From a virus, in the IMG/VR virus record IMGVR_UViG_3300044912_000288, positions 1 through 20,033 of that record: a stretch of DNA of 20,033 nucleotides; one strand, written 5' to 3'. Position numbers and translations under genes: made by a program. The notes under the pieces are model-generated. The model had not been told where the DNA came from. It did not search any database and worked only from the letters and a program-made list of their open reading frames with translations. Each line of letters begins with the position of its first letter. Within the stretch, counting starts at the first letter, position 1. Positions 14,300-20,033 of this stretch are shown one piece after another.

Positions 14300-14824
14300 T
14301 TTCTTAGATTCCTTGGTTGGGTTGGTAATTGGTTCGATTGTTCTATTTAGTCCTACGGTGGTATCTGCAGGAACGCTTACTGAAGAAATCTCATACGGCA
14401 TAAACTTGTAACGAAATGCCTTGATTCCTTCGATTTGCCCTACCAAAGTTTCATCCCAACGGGTATAGCCAACTGATATATTTGGTCGAACGCCCGACTT
14501 AATGTCGTTAATAATTCCTTGCTTTTCTTCGTCAGACGAAAACTTGATTAATGCTTTTCCTTTTGTTCCTTCTATCCAGCCACGAAGCACTGTTCCTATA
14601 TGCGCTTCAGGGTCGGATGTGTTATGTTCGAGAATAAATGGAACTGCATTTGCTTCGATACGACTAAAATCAGCGTCATTTGGAGAATGAGATAAGATTT
14701 CCCATCCTGTTGCTCTCAAATAAGGAGTTTCACTTGAGAACGATATTTCTATTGTGTTGTCATCAGGGTTGTATGTATCGGCTTCAAATTCTGCTGACCG
14801 AGAAAAAGATTCTCTGTCTTGCAT
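12965..14824 (-). CDS. Prohead protease-major capsid protein fusion (HK97-type)
   Basis: A 619-residue fusion. Residues about 1-165 are an HK97-type prohead protease: F-I-L-E-H-N with H67 and G-x-V-L at 77-80, then N-I-S-V-G-Y with S117 as likely nucleophile, and I-S-S-V-S-V-P-A-D at 146-154. Residues about 176-260 are a charged, helical delta/scaffold-like domain. The rest is an HK97-fold capsid protein (Q-D-L-I-D-V-L-W-S-K-T-A-L-S near 340; W-W-D-F-M-I-K-R-L-E-A at the end). It follows the portal gene, where lambda has separate C, Nu3, D and E genes. The start has AAGGA seven bases upstream. A second ribosome binding site and ATG at 14299 could give capsid subunits without the protease. Self-processing is inferred from the family. 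Confidence 0.93.
   Translation of the reverse strand: MQDRESFSRSAEFEADTYNPDDNTIEISFSSETPYLRATGWEILSHSPNDADFSRIEANAVPFILEHNTSDPEAHIGTVLRGWIEGTKGKALIKFSSDEEKQGIINDIKSGVRPNISVGYTRWDETLVGQIEGIKAFRYKFMPYEISSVSVPADTTVGLNRTIEPITNPTKESKKMEIQESKQINEAEVRSAAIKEATQRAVSINDLCGKWNMSARAAEFIASDKSFDEIRSEVLTEVEKRSADIEINKTPVDAVRQSAPAVHTREKDVFNVAKALRAAIDEDWTNAGFEKEMSQEGVRGTGQSWNKRTFTVDLNQRADSISTVGTAGSVGNLVAENYRPQDLIDVLWSKTALSQLPVHRETGLKDNQLFPVVTSKATAWMVGETGAIGDSESVTTTTKNASPKQMVTKSALSLMAQFQTTPSTEAIIYKQIFEAIGLKLDQMLLAPSQTVGELTSLLAAITGGQVVAGGTNGAAPSRTNLLKLQKILSDNNISDAGLRWLTNRGTMLTLGNTLNDSANTNSGYIIPLGVTADSLLGKPVAVSNNVPATLTKGTGTGLSPIIAGDFSEFFVGQWNNLVVKVDETTGADNSLVFIRSYSWWDFMIKRLEAFVAIKDVITL
14310..14314 (-). promoter_or_regulatory. 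Internal AAGGA ribosome binding site in the capsid fusion gene
   Basis: Minus-strand AAGGA, the same core used by most genes in this window, 10 bases before an in-frame ATG at 14299. It lies in the linker coding for N-P-T-K-E-S-K-K-M. Spacing is a little long but within the range used here (the N-like and tape measure genes use 12-13). Confidence 0.5.
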
Positions 14825-14862
14825 AATTATTTCCTTTTTAGATTTTCATAATTTTCACCAAT

Positions 14863-14881
14863 CTATTTATTGATTTTTGAA
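14863..14881 (-). repeat. CAATAAATAG direct repeat, copy near the capsid gene
   Basis: Minus strand TTCAAAAATCAATAAATAG, repeating 14898-14915 with one extra A. The copies flank a small TAGTG/CACTA hairpin at 14883-14897 in the 77-base gap between portal and capsid genes. This copy is about 40 bases upstream of the capsid ATG, a plausible promoter distance. It contains one of the six ATAAATAG motifs. Confidence 0.6.
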
Positions 14882-14882
14882 A

Positions 14883-14897
14883 TAGTGCTTTTCACTA
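14883..14897 (-). other. Small hairpin between portal and capsid genes
   Basis: TAGTG, loop AAAAG, CACTA on the minus strand, followed by TTT. The stem is only 5 bp; flanking AAATA and TATTT could extend it around a small bulge. It might attenuate or protect RNA ends; too weak to call a terminator. Confidence 0.35.
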
Positions 14898-14915
14898 CTA
14901 TTTATTGATTTTGAA
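14898..14915 (-). repeat. CAATAAATAG direct repeat, copy at the portal stop
   Basis: Minus strand TTCAAAATCAATAAATAG; it includes the last codons and TAA stop of the portal gene. Partner of 14863-14881. The duplication makes the highest-demand gene, the capsid, the only one preceded by two ATAAATAG copies. Confidence 0.6.
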
Positions 14916-16377
14916 CTGGGTTAGTTTCAGCGGCAGTTAATGCTTCAAGTTTCAAAATATCAATCATTGCAGGTAATTTAATACCCAATGCTTCAAGTCG
15001 TTTATTCTCAGCAGCTATTTGAGTTATTGTTTCCTCGAAATCAACACCTAATAATTCAGCGCTAAGTTGAGTCAAACTCGCTAAACCTAATTGATAAAGT
15101 AAAGTCGCTGCTTTAGCTGTTTCTACTAAATTAACTGACTTGAATCCGCGTGGTGTCCATTTGACATCTAAACATTTAGTGTATTTGCTGCCGGGGATTG
15201 AGATTCTTCCCGTGTCAAATTGATACTTGAGCCAATCGACATAAACACGTCCTAAGAAATGGTCAATAAACCATGCTTGCTTGTTTTGATACATGGTTAC
15301 GTCTTCAGCAAAAGCATATTTCGCTGAACTGAAATTGATTGATTCAAGGTCATTAGCAAGCGCGGAATAAGACATACATAATCCCGAACTGATTGCCTTC
15401 AATTGCGCCTTGATAAAGTCAGGCATATCCGAATTAGGGGAATTAAAGTCGATGACCTGAGGAACAACCCCTTGAGGAAGGATATCAGCGCCTCCTGGTT
15501 CAAGACGTGTGTTAATACGTCCTGCAGCATCAATGTCCTCCTGACTCATCCCTTCGCTTCCAGCAGGCATCGTATAAAACAACTGCTTCAATGAAGCGAT
15601 ACGTGCTTGCTCTAACTCTGAAATGCGATAAGAATTAAGATGATGAATTGGCAATACTGCGCTAACTATCCATGGGAATCCACGAACCTGACCAACATAA
15701 TGTTTTTCAAAGATGTGATAACAATCTTCAGCCGGAATACGAATTGAAGGCTGCTTATAACTTTGTGTGAATGTTGTAACTGTTGGATTGATTAGCTCAT
15801 CGCTAATCCAATAAGCAACAGGTCGTAAGTAACGATTGAACTCAATTGACTGGAAAATGATGTTGCCGTTATCTGCATAACCATTAAACGCATGAGAAAG
15901 ATATTCGATTGGAATTAAATCAAGTTGAAATCCTGACGGTCCAAATTGCGAACCAAACTTTTTGATGGCAAGAAATTCGCCGTCCCTGGCAATCGATTCA
16001 ATAATCAACTTCTCCAACTCAACAAAAGTCATGGTCCCGCAAGTAGTGCTTACCCCATATTTGCCAAATTCCCACCAAGCATCTTCAACTAATTTATTTA
16101 ATACATCATCCAAAGTTCCATTTTGCTTACGTGCTTGGACATGTAAATCAATGCCGGTGTTGCCGATGATATTGTTACGCCAACTATTAAGTGCTTTAGT
16201 GATATGAGGGTCGTTTTGGGCTAACGCACGACATCTGCTTCTTAAAGTTGCAATACTGCTTGATAGGTCGAAATTAATGTTGCGGGTTTCGTTAAGGTCT
16301 TCCATACGACCAATACGACCTGCATCAAATGACCTGCCGAAGTTCTTGTATTTTGGTGTTACTGCTTTCTTAGCCAT
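14902..16377 (-). CDS. Portal protein (lambda gpB family)
   Basis: A 491-residue lambda-type portal subunit that forms the dodecameric DNA channel at one vertex and docks terminase and the head-tail connectors. Family marks: R-C-R-A-L-A-Q-N-D-P-H-I-T-K-A-L at about residues 47-62, then I-I-G-N-T-G-I near 69, R-D-G-E-F-L near 130, then H-I-F-E-K-H-Y-V-G-Q-V-R-G-F-P-W near 221, and later S-S-A-K-Y-A-F-A-E-D and the W-F-I-D-H-F-L stretch. Lambda gpB is about 533 residues, so the length is near normal. AAGGA lies seven bases before the ATG. It follows the gpW-like gene by nine bases, matching lambda W-B order. Confidence 0.95.
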   Translation of the reverse strand: MAKKAVTPKYKNFGRSFDAGRIGRMEDLNETRNINFDLSSSIATLRSRCRALAQNDPHITKALNSWRNNIIGNTGIDLHVQARKQNGTLDDVLNKLVEDAWWEFGKYGVSTTCGTMTFVELEKLIIESIARDGEFLAIKKFGSQFGPSGFQLDLIPIEYLSHAFNGYADNGNIIFQSIEFNRYLRPVAYWISDELINPTVTTFTQSYKQPSIRIPAEDCYHIFEKHYVGQVRGFPWIVSAVLPIHHLNSYRISELEQARIASLKQLFYTMPAGSEGMSQEDIDAAGRINTRLEPGGADILPQGVVPQVIDFNSPNSDMPDFIKAQLKAISSGLCMSYSALANDLESINFSSAKYAFAEDVTMYQNKQAWFIDHFLGRVYVDWLKYQFDTGRISIPGSKYTKCLDVKWTPRGFKSVNLVETAKAATLLYQLGLASLTQLSAELLGVDFEETITQIAAENKRLEALGIKLPAMIDILKLEALTAAETNPVQNQ

Positions 16378-16386
16378 TTGATTTCC

Positions 16387-16917
16387 TTATCGTGTGAATT
16401 GATACAAGAATTTGCGAGGTGCTGTGTTCTTAATAGCCATCACCTTTGATTTGTAATGGTCACGAAGGGCAACTAATTCAGTCATTGACATACGTTGAAG
16501 TTTCTTTTGGTCAATCTCGGACATCAAATGGTCAAGTTGCCCTTGGGTTGCTCGCTTTTCAATAAATGCTTCAATAGCGTCAAGCATAATTTCTTCATGC
16601 GAACGCATATCAATGTTACCCATTAGGATTGGGTCTTCGAGAACTTCAAGTGATTTACTGTAAAGAGTTACTCGCTCAATTCCTTTCGTTACAAAGAAGA
16701 TTGCCTTATAAGTTCCAGGTGTGAGTGTTGATGATATTGATGACGGAATATCAATAATGTAATCACTTAATAAGGTCGTCGCTACAATATCTGCTGAAGA
16801 TAACCCTCGAATTGCTAAATTAAGAGTATAGCCATCAGTTGGAGTATATTCGTCGATTGGTGTGGTAAATTTGAATGAATCACCTTGCGTGATAGTCGAT
16901 GGAAAATCTGTAAGCAT
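16387..16917 (-). CDS. Ig-like plus gpW-like head-tail joining protein
   Basis: A 176-residue protein between large terminase and portal, where lambda has W. Residues 1-95 form a beta-rich domain beginning F-P-S-T-I-T-Q-G-D-S and ending S-L-E-V-L-E-D-P, a pattern found in other phages at this locus. Residues about 105-176 resemble gpW-linked C termini: R-S-H-E-E-I-M-L-D-A-I-E-A-F-I-E-K-R-A-T, then Q-R-M-S-M-T-E-L-V-A-L-R-D-H-Y, ending P-R-K-F-L-Y-Q-F. gpW plugs the portal and recruits the next connector. Much longer than lambda gpW (68 residues) because of the extra N-terminal domain. AAGGA is five bases before the ATG. Confidence 0.7.
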   Translation of the reverse strand: MLTDFPSTITQGDSFKFTTPIDEYTPTDGYTLNLAIRGLSSADIVATTLLSDYIIDIPSSISSTLTPGTYKAIFFVTKGIERVTLYSKSLEVLEDPILMGNIDMRSHEEIMLDAIEAFIEKRATQGQLDHLMSEIDQKKLQRMSMTELVALRDHYKSKVMAIKNTAPRKFLYQFTR

Positions 16918-16929
16918 ATAGTTCCTTTA

Positions 16930-18801
16930 TTAATTTGACTTCAAGTTACCCCAATTCGCATACTTGCTAGGTTTATTAGGGATAACCGCTGTTGAACTAT
17001 TTATCGGATTTTCAACTGGTGCTTTTTCTTCACTTTTGATTAAATCTACTTGTTTTTTGATGTTATATACCGCGTTTTTCTTATCAACATTCTTGAGTAA
17101 ATCTTTTGCTGCTAATCCATAAACAAAAGTATCAAGCATTTCGTTTGCAACACCACTTCCTTTACGTTTTTCAAAATGCGCATATGTTCTACCACGTTTA
17201 TCTGTGGTTATGATTCTTGATTCGGATTGAGTTAATTGTTGAAAGTAATCGTCGTTTTGGTCGATACTAAAATGAATATAACCCGATTTAGAAGTATCTT
17301 TAATCGCCAGTGAATTGAATATAAACTCTTTGTAGATATCAACACCAACAACATAAAACTGCTGCCTGTGCAAATTACGAGATAAAGTTAATGAAGCACG
17401 TAATCCTTCTTTACCCTTACTTGCGAAGATGTTAAGTTTCTTATGACGATTAGCCGCAGCATAAACTATCTTTGTGTTATACCCGCTGTCAATCAATCCA
17501 GATTTTAGATATAACTGAATACCATCTTGTCTGATATAAGTCGTCTTTGAATAAAGCTGATTTACAAACTCGTCATATACTTCTATTTCGCTTGTATCAC
17601 CTGGATAAACCAATGTGTGAATAACATATATTGAATCATTTTCAGTATGACCTAATACCTGTGCTTCAATACGGTCACCTTGAACGTCAGCTCCAAACGT
17701 AAGTAATATCACATCATTTGGAATTGAATTGATTGAATAATCTTCACGTCTTTCAATTAATTCGTTAGTATCAGCAAGGGTTTCTCCAACCTCTTCATAA
17801 GGTTGCCCTAAAATCGTGTTATAAAATGGACCTAGTTTTGAAGGTAAGCCATCACACTTAATGTATTCGTTTGCAATAAAGGCTAACGAAACGAAAGGGG
17901 ACGAGAAGGCATTCGTATGATATGAATAATCCCGTGCGGTTGGATTACGCGGAATCCATACACCTCGGTTTGCTGCTCTCCAACGTTCAACATCATTCAT
18001 TCCTGAACCACAATGAGGGCAATGCAGCAAAGCAGTATCTGGGTCGTTATTAACCCATTTCAAATGACTAAGTTCGGGATAAAAGTGCTCATCACAATGA
18101 ACGCATTGAAACTCAAATACGTGTTGGGTTCCTGCAAGGAATAACTCTTCAATCTTTGACTTTCCTTTTACAACCGGCGTTGATACCCAAATATGTTTAT
18201 AGTTGTGATAAGTAAGGGTTCGACGTGAAGCAATTTCAACTGGACTTCCTTCGCCTTTGGCATTCACTGCCCATCTATCAATTTCGTCACCAACGACAAC
18301 GCGAATTGGTTTTGAAGCCAGACCTGATGGGCTATTCGAACCTTGAAGCGACCAAAATCCTCCAGGGAACTCCTTATAGTTGATTGTGTTTTGCTTGTTC
18401 TTATATTGGTCGATTCCAAAGATTCTTCTAAGAACAGGTGTGCATTCAATCTGTTTGGATATTCGTTCTTTGGAAAAGGCTGATGCTGCATCCAAAGTTG
18501 GCTGGATAATCATAATTGGGCAAGGTTCATAATCCGCGTAATACTGCAAAACCGAAAGGAGGGTTTCTGATTTCGCGGTCTGAGAACTAAACATCAAGGT
18601 AATGCTATGCACGTCATGACGGGAAATAGTGCGGAGGACTTCTTCGATATAACGGGTGCGGCTAGTTCTATAACGTCCGGGTTCAGCGTTGCCTTGTGCT
18701 AAGTATCGAAAGTTATTCGCATACTCACATAAATCCATTACAACTTTTGGTTTGAGGTGTTCCCTCGCTACATCTTTGATTATTTCAAATGCATTACTCA
18801 A
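16930..18801 (-). CDS. terL: Terminase large subunit, GpA family
   Basis: A 623-residue packaging ATPase-nuclease of the lambda gpA family (lambda gpA is 641). ATPase: a deviant Walker A S-Q-T-A-K-S-E at about 73-79, and Walker B V-V-V-G-D-E-I-D near 168-175 (D172, E173). Two Cys pairs, C233/C236 and C261/C264, probably bind zinc, as is common in the family. Nuclease: F-G-A-D-V-Q-G-D near 369-376 and L-I-D-S-G near 436-440 carry the likely acidic metal ligands. The start is a TTG at 18801 with AAGGA five bases upstream; the next ATG would be codon 22. It overlaps the small subunit by eight bases, so the two are probably made together. Confidence 0.95.
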   Translation of the reverse strand: MSNAFEIIKDVAREHLKPKVVMDLCEYANNFRYLAQGNAEPGRYRTSRTRYIEEVLRTISRHDVHSITLMFSSQTAKSETLLSVLQYYADYEPCPIMIIQPTLDAASAFSKERISKQIECTPVLRRIFGIDQYKNKQNTINYKEFPGGFWSLQGSNSPSGLASKPIRVVVGDEIDRWAVNAKGEGSPVEIASRRTLTYHNYKHIWVSTPVVKGKSKIEELFLAGTQHVFEFQCVHCDEHFYPELSHLKWVNNDPDTALLHCPHCGSGMNDVERWRAANRGVWIPRNPTARDYSYHTNAFSSPFVSLAFIANEYIKCDGLPSKLGPFYNTILGQPYEEVGETLADTNELIERREDYSINSIPNDVILLTFGADVQGDRIEAQVLGHTENDSIYVIHTLVYPGDTSEIEVYDEFVNQLYSKTTYIRQDGIQLYLKSGLIDSGYNTKIVYAAANRHKKLNIFASKGKEGLRASLTLSRNLHRQQFYVVGVDIYKEFIFNSLAIKDTSKSGYIHFSIDQNDDYFQQLTQSESRIITTDKRGRTYAHFEKRKGSGVANEMLDTFVYGLAAKDLLKNVDKKNAVYNIKKQVDLIKSEEKAPVENPINSSTAVIPNKPSKYANWGNLKSN

Positions 18802-19204
18802 GTAATTCCTTTTCGTATGAAAGTTCGGATAATATCTCTGCTATCTCTGTATCAAAATATGTTGTTGCTTCGTTTATGTCGGTCATCGATAATAATGATT
18901 TCAATATCTTTGGACGCAACGAAAGTAGTTTTGTTCGCACCCTCATATAGTCTTGAGCGACAGCCGCTTTTACTTCGCCAGTCGGTAAGTAATCCTTCAA
19001 CATAATTGCGTTCTTCAATTCGATTTGATTTGCTTCGGCTTTAATCTTGCGAAGTTTCTCAAGATATAAGGGGTCCGAGCTACCAAGGTTATCTATTTCC
19101 GGGTCGTCTTCTTCGGGATTCGATATTGGATTTTTGGTAAGACGGTTGGATTTGCTTGGATATGAAGAGTTTTCGATAAAGTTCTTACTGCGGGGTTTAG
19201 CCAT
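18794..19204 (-). CDS. terS: Terminase small subunit (Nu1-like C-terminal type)
   Basis: A 136-residue protein immediately upstream of and overlapping the large terminase. Residues 48-78, L-E-K-L-R-K-I-K-A-E-A-N-Q-I-E-L-K-N-A then L-P-T-G-E-V, match the conserved segment of Nu1-like small subunits, which recognise packaging sites and assemble with the large subunit. The N-terminal 45 residues are charged and Pro/Asn-rich and show no clear winged helix-turn-helix, unlike lambda Nu1 (181 residues). DNA recognition may use a different element or another protein. ATG at 19204 has AAGGA about nine bases upstream. Family call is good; the missing HTH is from eye only. Confidence 0.8.
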   Translation of the reverse strand: MAKPRSKNFIENSSYPSKSNRLTKNPISNPEEDDPEIDNLGSSDPLYLEKLRKIKAEANQIELKNAIMLKDYLPTGEVKAAVAQDYMRVRTKLLSLRPKILKSLLSMTDINEATTYFDTEIAEILSELSYEKELLE

Positions 19205-19298
19205 ATTCTAATCCTTGAATGTCAAAATGGATTTCTTACTAGTGGGAAATGAAATGAAGATGTGAAAAACACCTGTCCGTCGGCAAAAATAATAATTA
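19205..19298 (-). other. 94-base gap upstream of the terminase genes
   Basis: Contains the AT-only palindrome AATAATAATTATTATT (19288-19303, overlapping the upstream stop), followed by TTT, which may be a weak terminator. It also holds a TTGACA at 19225-19220 without a matching -10 box, and the terminase ribosome binding site. No cos-like or other packaging site can be recognised by eye. Confidence 0.4.
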
Positions 19299-19622
19299 TT
19301 ATTCATTTTTGACAGCATTCTCATGATTCCTTGTTATCTCGCGACTCGCCTTTAATTGTGATATCCATTTATCTCGTAACTCAGATATTTGTTCAATAGT
19401 TATAGAATTAATATCATGAGGAAGAAACTCTCTTATCTTGAAATCATACATCATTAATTTAATACTCTGATTATTATCTATTACTAATGTCAGCTCATCT
19501 TCCATTCCCATATCTAATAACATATTCAATCGTGCTAACTTAACCTTACGAACTTTATCCTGAGGTTCCGAATAATAAACATTCCCATCCTTATCCCGGA
19601 CTATTGCTGTGTATTGCTTCAT
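19299..19622 (-). CDS. Unknown 107-residue phage protein
   Basis: Not recognised. The N terminus (T-A-I-V-R-D-K-D-G-N-V-Y-Y) looks like a small beta hairpin, followed by a basic helix (K-V-R-K-V-K-L-A-R-L-N-M-L-L-D-M) and alternating strands with an acidic centre. The last third is helical (Q-I-S-E-L-R-D-K-W-I-S-Q-L-K-A-S). No signal peptide, membrane segment or Cys pair is present. It overlaps the lipoprotein gene by four bases (ATGA) and precedes the terminase genes. A small internal regulatory or DNA-binding role is possible but unsupported. It is well packed in the operon and matches neighbour composition, so it is likely real. Confidence 0.65.
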   Translation of the reverse strand: MKQYTAIVRDKDGNVYYSEPQDKVRKVKLARLNMLLDMGMEDELTLVIDNNQSIKLMMYDFKIREFLPHDINSITIEQISELRDKWISQLKASREITRNHENAVKNE

Positions 19623-19783
19623 TTAATATCCGGGACAGGTGGTGCATTTGAATAATCATGTCTAAAATGGTCGCGCCAGTAATAGCCGCTCTGATTACTA
19701 GCGTGCCAACGTGGTTCCTTATCAGGTGTTGGTTCAACTGTTGAACAGCCTGCCAACAAAATTAATATCAATATTTGTTTCAT
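19619..19783 (-). CDS. Small lipoprotein, possible Rz1-like outer spanin
   Basis: A 54-residue protein from the ATG at 19783: M-K-Q, a short hydrophobic run, then the lipobox L-A-G-C with C13 as lipid-modified residue. The mature part is polar, W/H/Y-rich, with P-P-V-P near the end. A longer reading from 19822 would put 13 mostly charged residues before the signal peptide, and has no ribosome binding site, so the shorter start is preferred. A short Pro-containing lipoprotein suggests an outer-membrane spanin subunit for lysis, but no inner spanin, holin or endolysin is adjacent in the window. A moron-type surface lipoprotein is an alternative. Confidence 0.55.
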   Translation of the reverse strand: MKQILILILLAGCSTVEPTPDKEPRWHASNQSGYYWRDHFRHDYSNAPPVPDIK

Positions 19784-19805
19784 AACATTTATCCGTTTGA
19801 AATAT

Positions 19806-19813
19806 CTATTTAT
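19806..19813 (-). promoter_or_regulatory. ATAAATAG motif ahead of the lipoprotein gene
   Basis: One of six ATAAATAG copies on the minus strand, 22 bases upstream of the preferred lipoprotein ATG. If used as a promoter core, transcription would start downstream of the longer alternative ATG, which fits the shorter start. Promoter role is speculative. Confidence 0.25.
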
Positions 19814-19874
19814 CAGTTTCATTTATTTAGCAGTTTGTGATGAATATAATGATGTCTAGTGCATTTACTTATGG

Positions 19875-20033
19875 TTAGCCACTGTTACTGTCATCTATCC
19901 CTCTAAACTCGTCCCAGTCGAGTTCAGGGAATAGTTCTTTGAGGTGCAGATATTCCGCTCGTAAGTCGTTATCTCGAATAAGGATTTTTCCACGATTGAA
20001 TGGTTCGGATAATTCGAGTTCGTCGTGTTCAAT
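19875..20033 (-). CDS. C-terminal fragment of an unknown gene
   Basis: The minus strand is open from the right edge to a TAA at 19877-19875, giving 52 residues. It includes L-S-E-P-F-N-R-G-K-I-L-I-R-D-N-D-L-R-A-E-Y-L and ends in an acidic stretch with W-D-E-F-R-G-I-D-D. It is polar, acidic and soluble-looking. The family is not recognised, and the start lies outside the window. Codon composition and strand match the neighbouring genes, so it is probably a genuine gene end and not chance. Confidence 0.6.
   Translation of the reverse strand: MEHDELELSEPFNRGKILIRDNDLRAEYLHLKELFPELDWDEFRGIDDSNSG

Noticed and set aside
19220-19225. TTGACA upstream of the terminase small subunit
   Set aside because: At the correct 17-base spacing the -10 region falls in the coding sequence and does not match TATAAT, so a sigma-70 promoter is not supported.
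19288-19303. AT-only palindrome as an origin or attachment site
   Set aside because: A simple 16-base AT repeat overlapping a stop codon with no other supporting sites; at most a weak terminator.
1-20033. CRISPR arrays, tRNA genes, insertion sequences, anti-phage systems
   Set aside because: No repeat-spacer pattern, tRNA-like cloverleaf, transposase or terminal inverted repeats were seen; nearly all bases are accounted for by phage structural genes.

Overview
The window is part of a tailed-phage genome (phage or prophage) with a contractile tail. All supported genes lie on the minus strand and are read from the right edge to the left, packed with short gaps or 1-8 base overlaps. It is a mosaic. 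The DNA-packaging and head genes are lambda/HK97-like (small terminase subunit, GpA-type large terminase, gpW-like joining protein, lambda-type portal, prohead protease fused to the major capsid protein, gpFII-like adaptor). The tail genes follow the Mu order (gp37-like terminator, DUF2635/gp38, sheath, tube, gp41-type chaperone with a frameshift extension, tape measure, N/gp43, P/gp44, gp45, then gp46 and the start of a probable gp47). A lambda-type head with a Mu-type tail is a known combination (for example SfV-like phages). The DNA is AT-rich, ribosome binding sites are AAGGA/AGGAG-like, and a lipobox protein is present, which fits a Gram-negative host. No integrase, repressor, transposase, tRNA or host gene is visible, so lifestyle and host cannot be settled.

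Layout from right to left: 20033-19299 holds a partial unknown gene, a small lipoprotein and a 107-residue unknown. 19204-12646 is packaging and head. 12649-4856 is the tail, from terminator to central spike. 4846-463 is a block of four genes sitting between gp45 and gp46: an 801-residue fibre with lambda-J-like C-terminal domains, a DUF4376-type fibre companion, a displaced minor tail protein Z-like gene, and a GIY-YIG homing endonuclease. 461-1 resumes the Mu baseplate order with gp46 and a clipped gp47/baseplate-J-like gene. No gene-free stretch exceeds about 95 bases.

How it works together: terminase packages DNA through the portal into a procapsid built from the fused protease-capsid protein, and probably also from a shorter capsid chain started at an internal ribosome binding site. 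The -1 frameshift at T TTT TTG makes two chaperone forms that load the tape measure before tube and sheath polymerise on the baseplate (N, P, gp45, gp46, gp47).

The points most worth following are: the internal start separating protease from capsid; the T TTT TTG frameshift with its fully open -1 frame; the four-gene block splitting gp45 from gp46; and a strand-biased ATAAATAG motif that recurs in or near intergenic gaps, often beside a hairpin, which could be a phage-specific promoter or RNA-processing signal. I did not find a clearly unprecedented system; the novelty is in arrangement and expression control.
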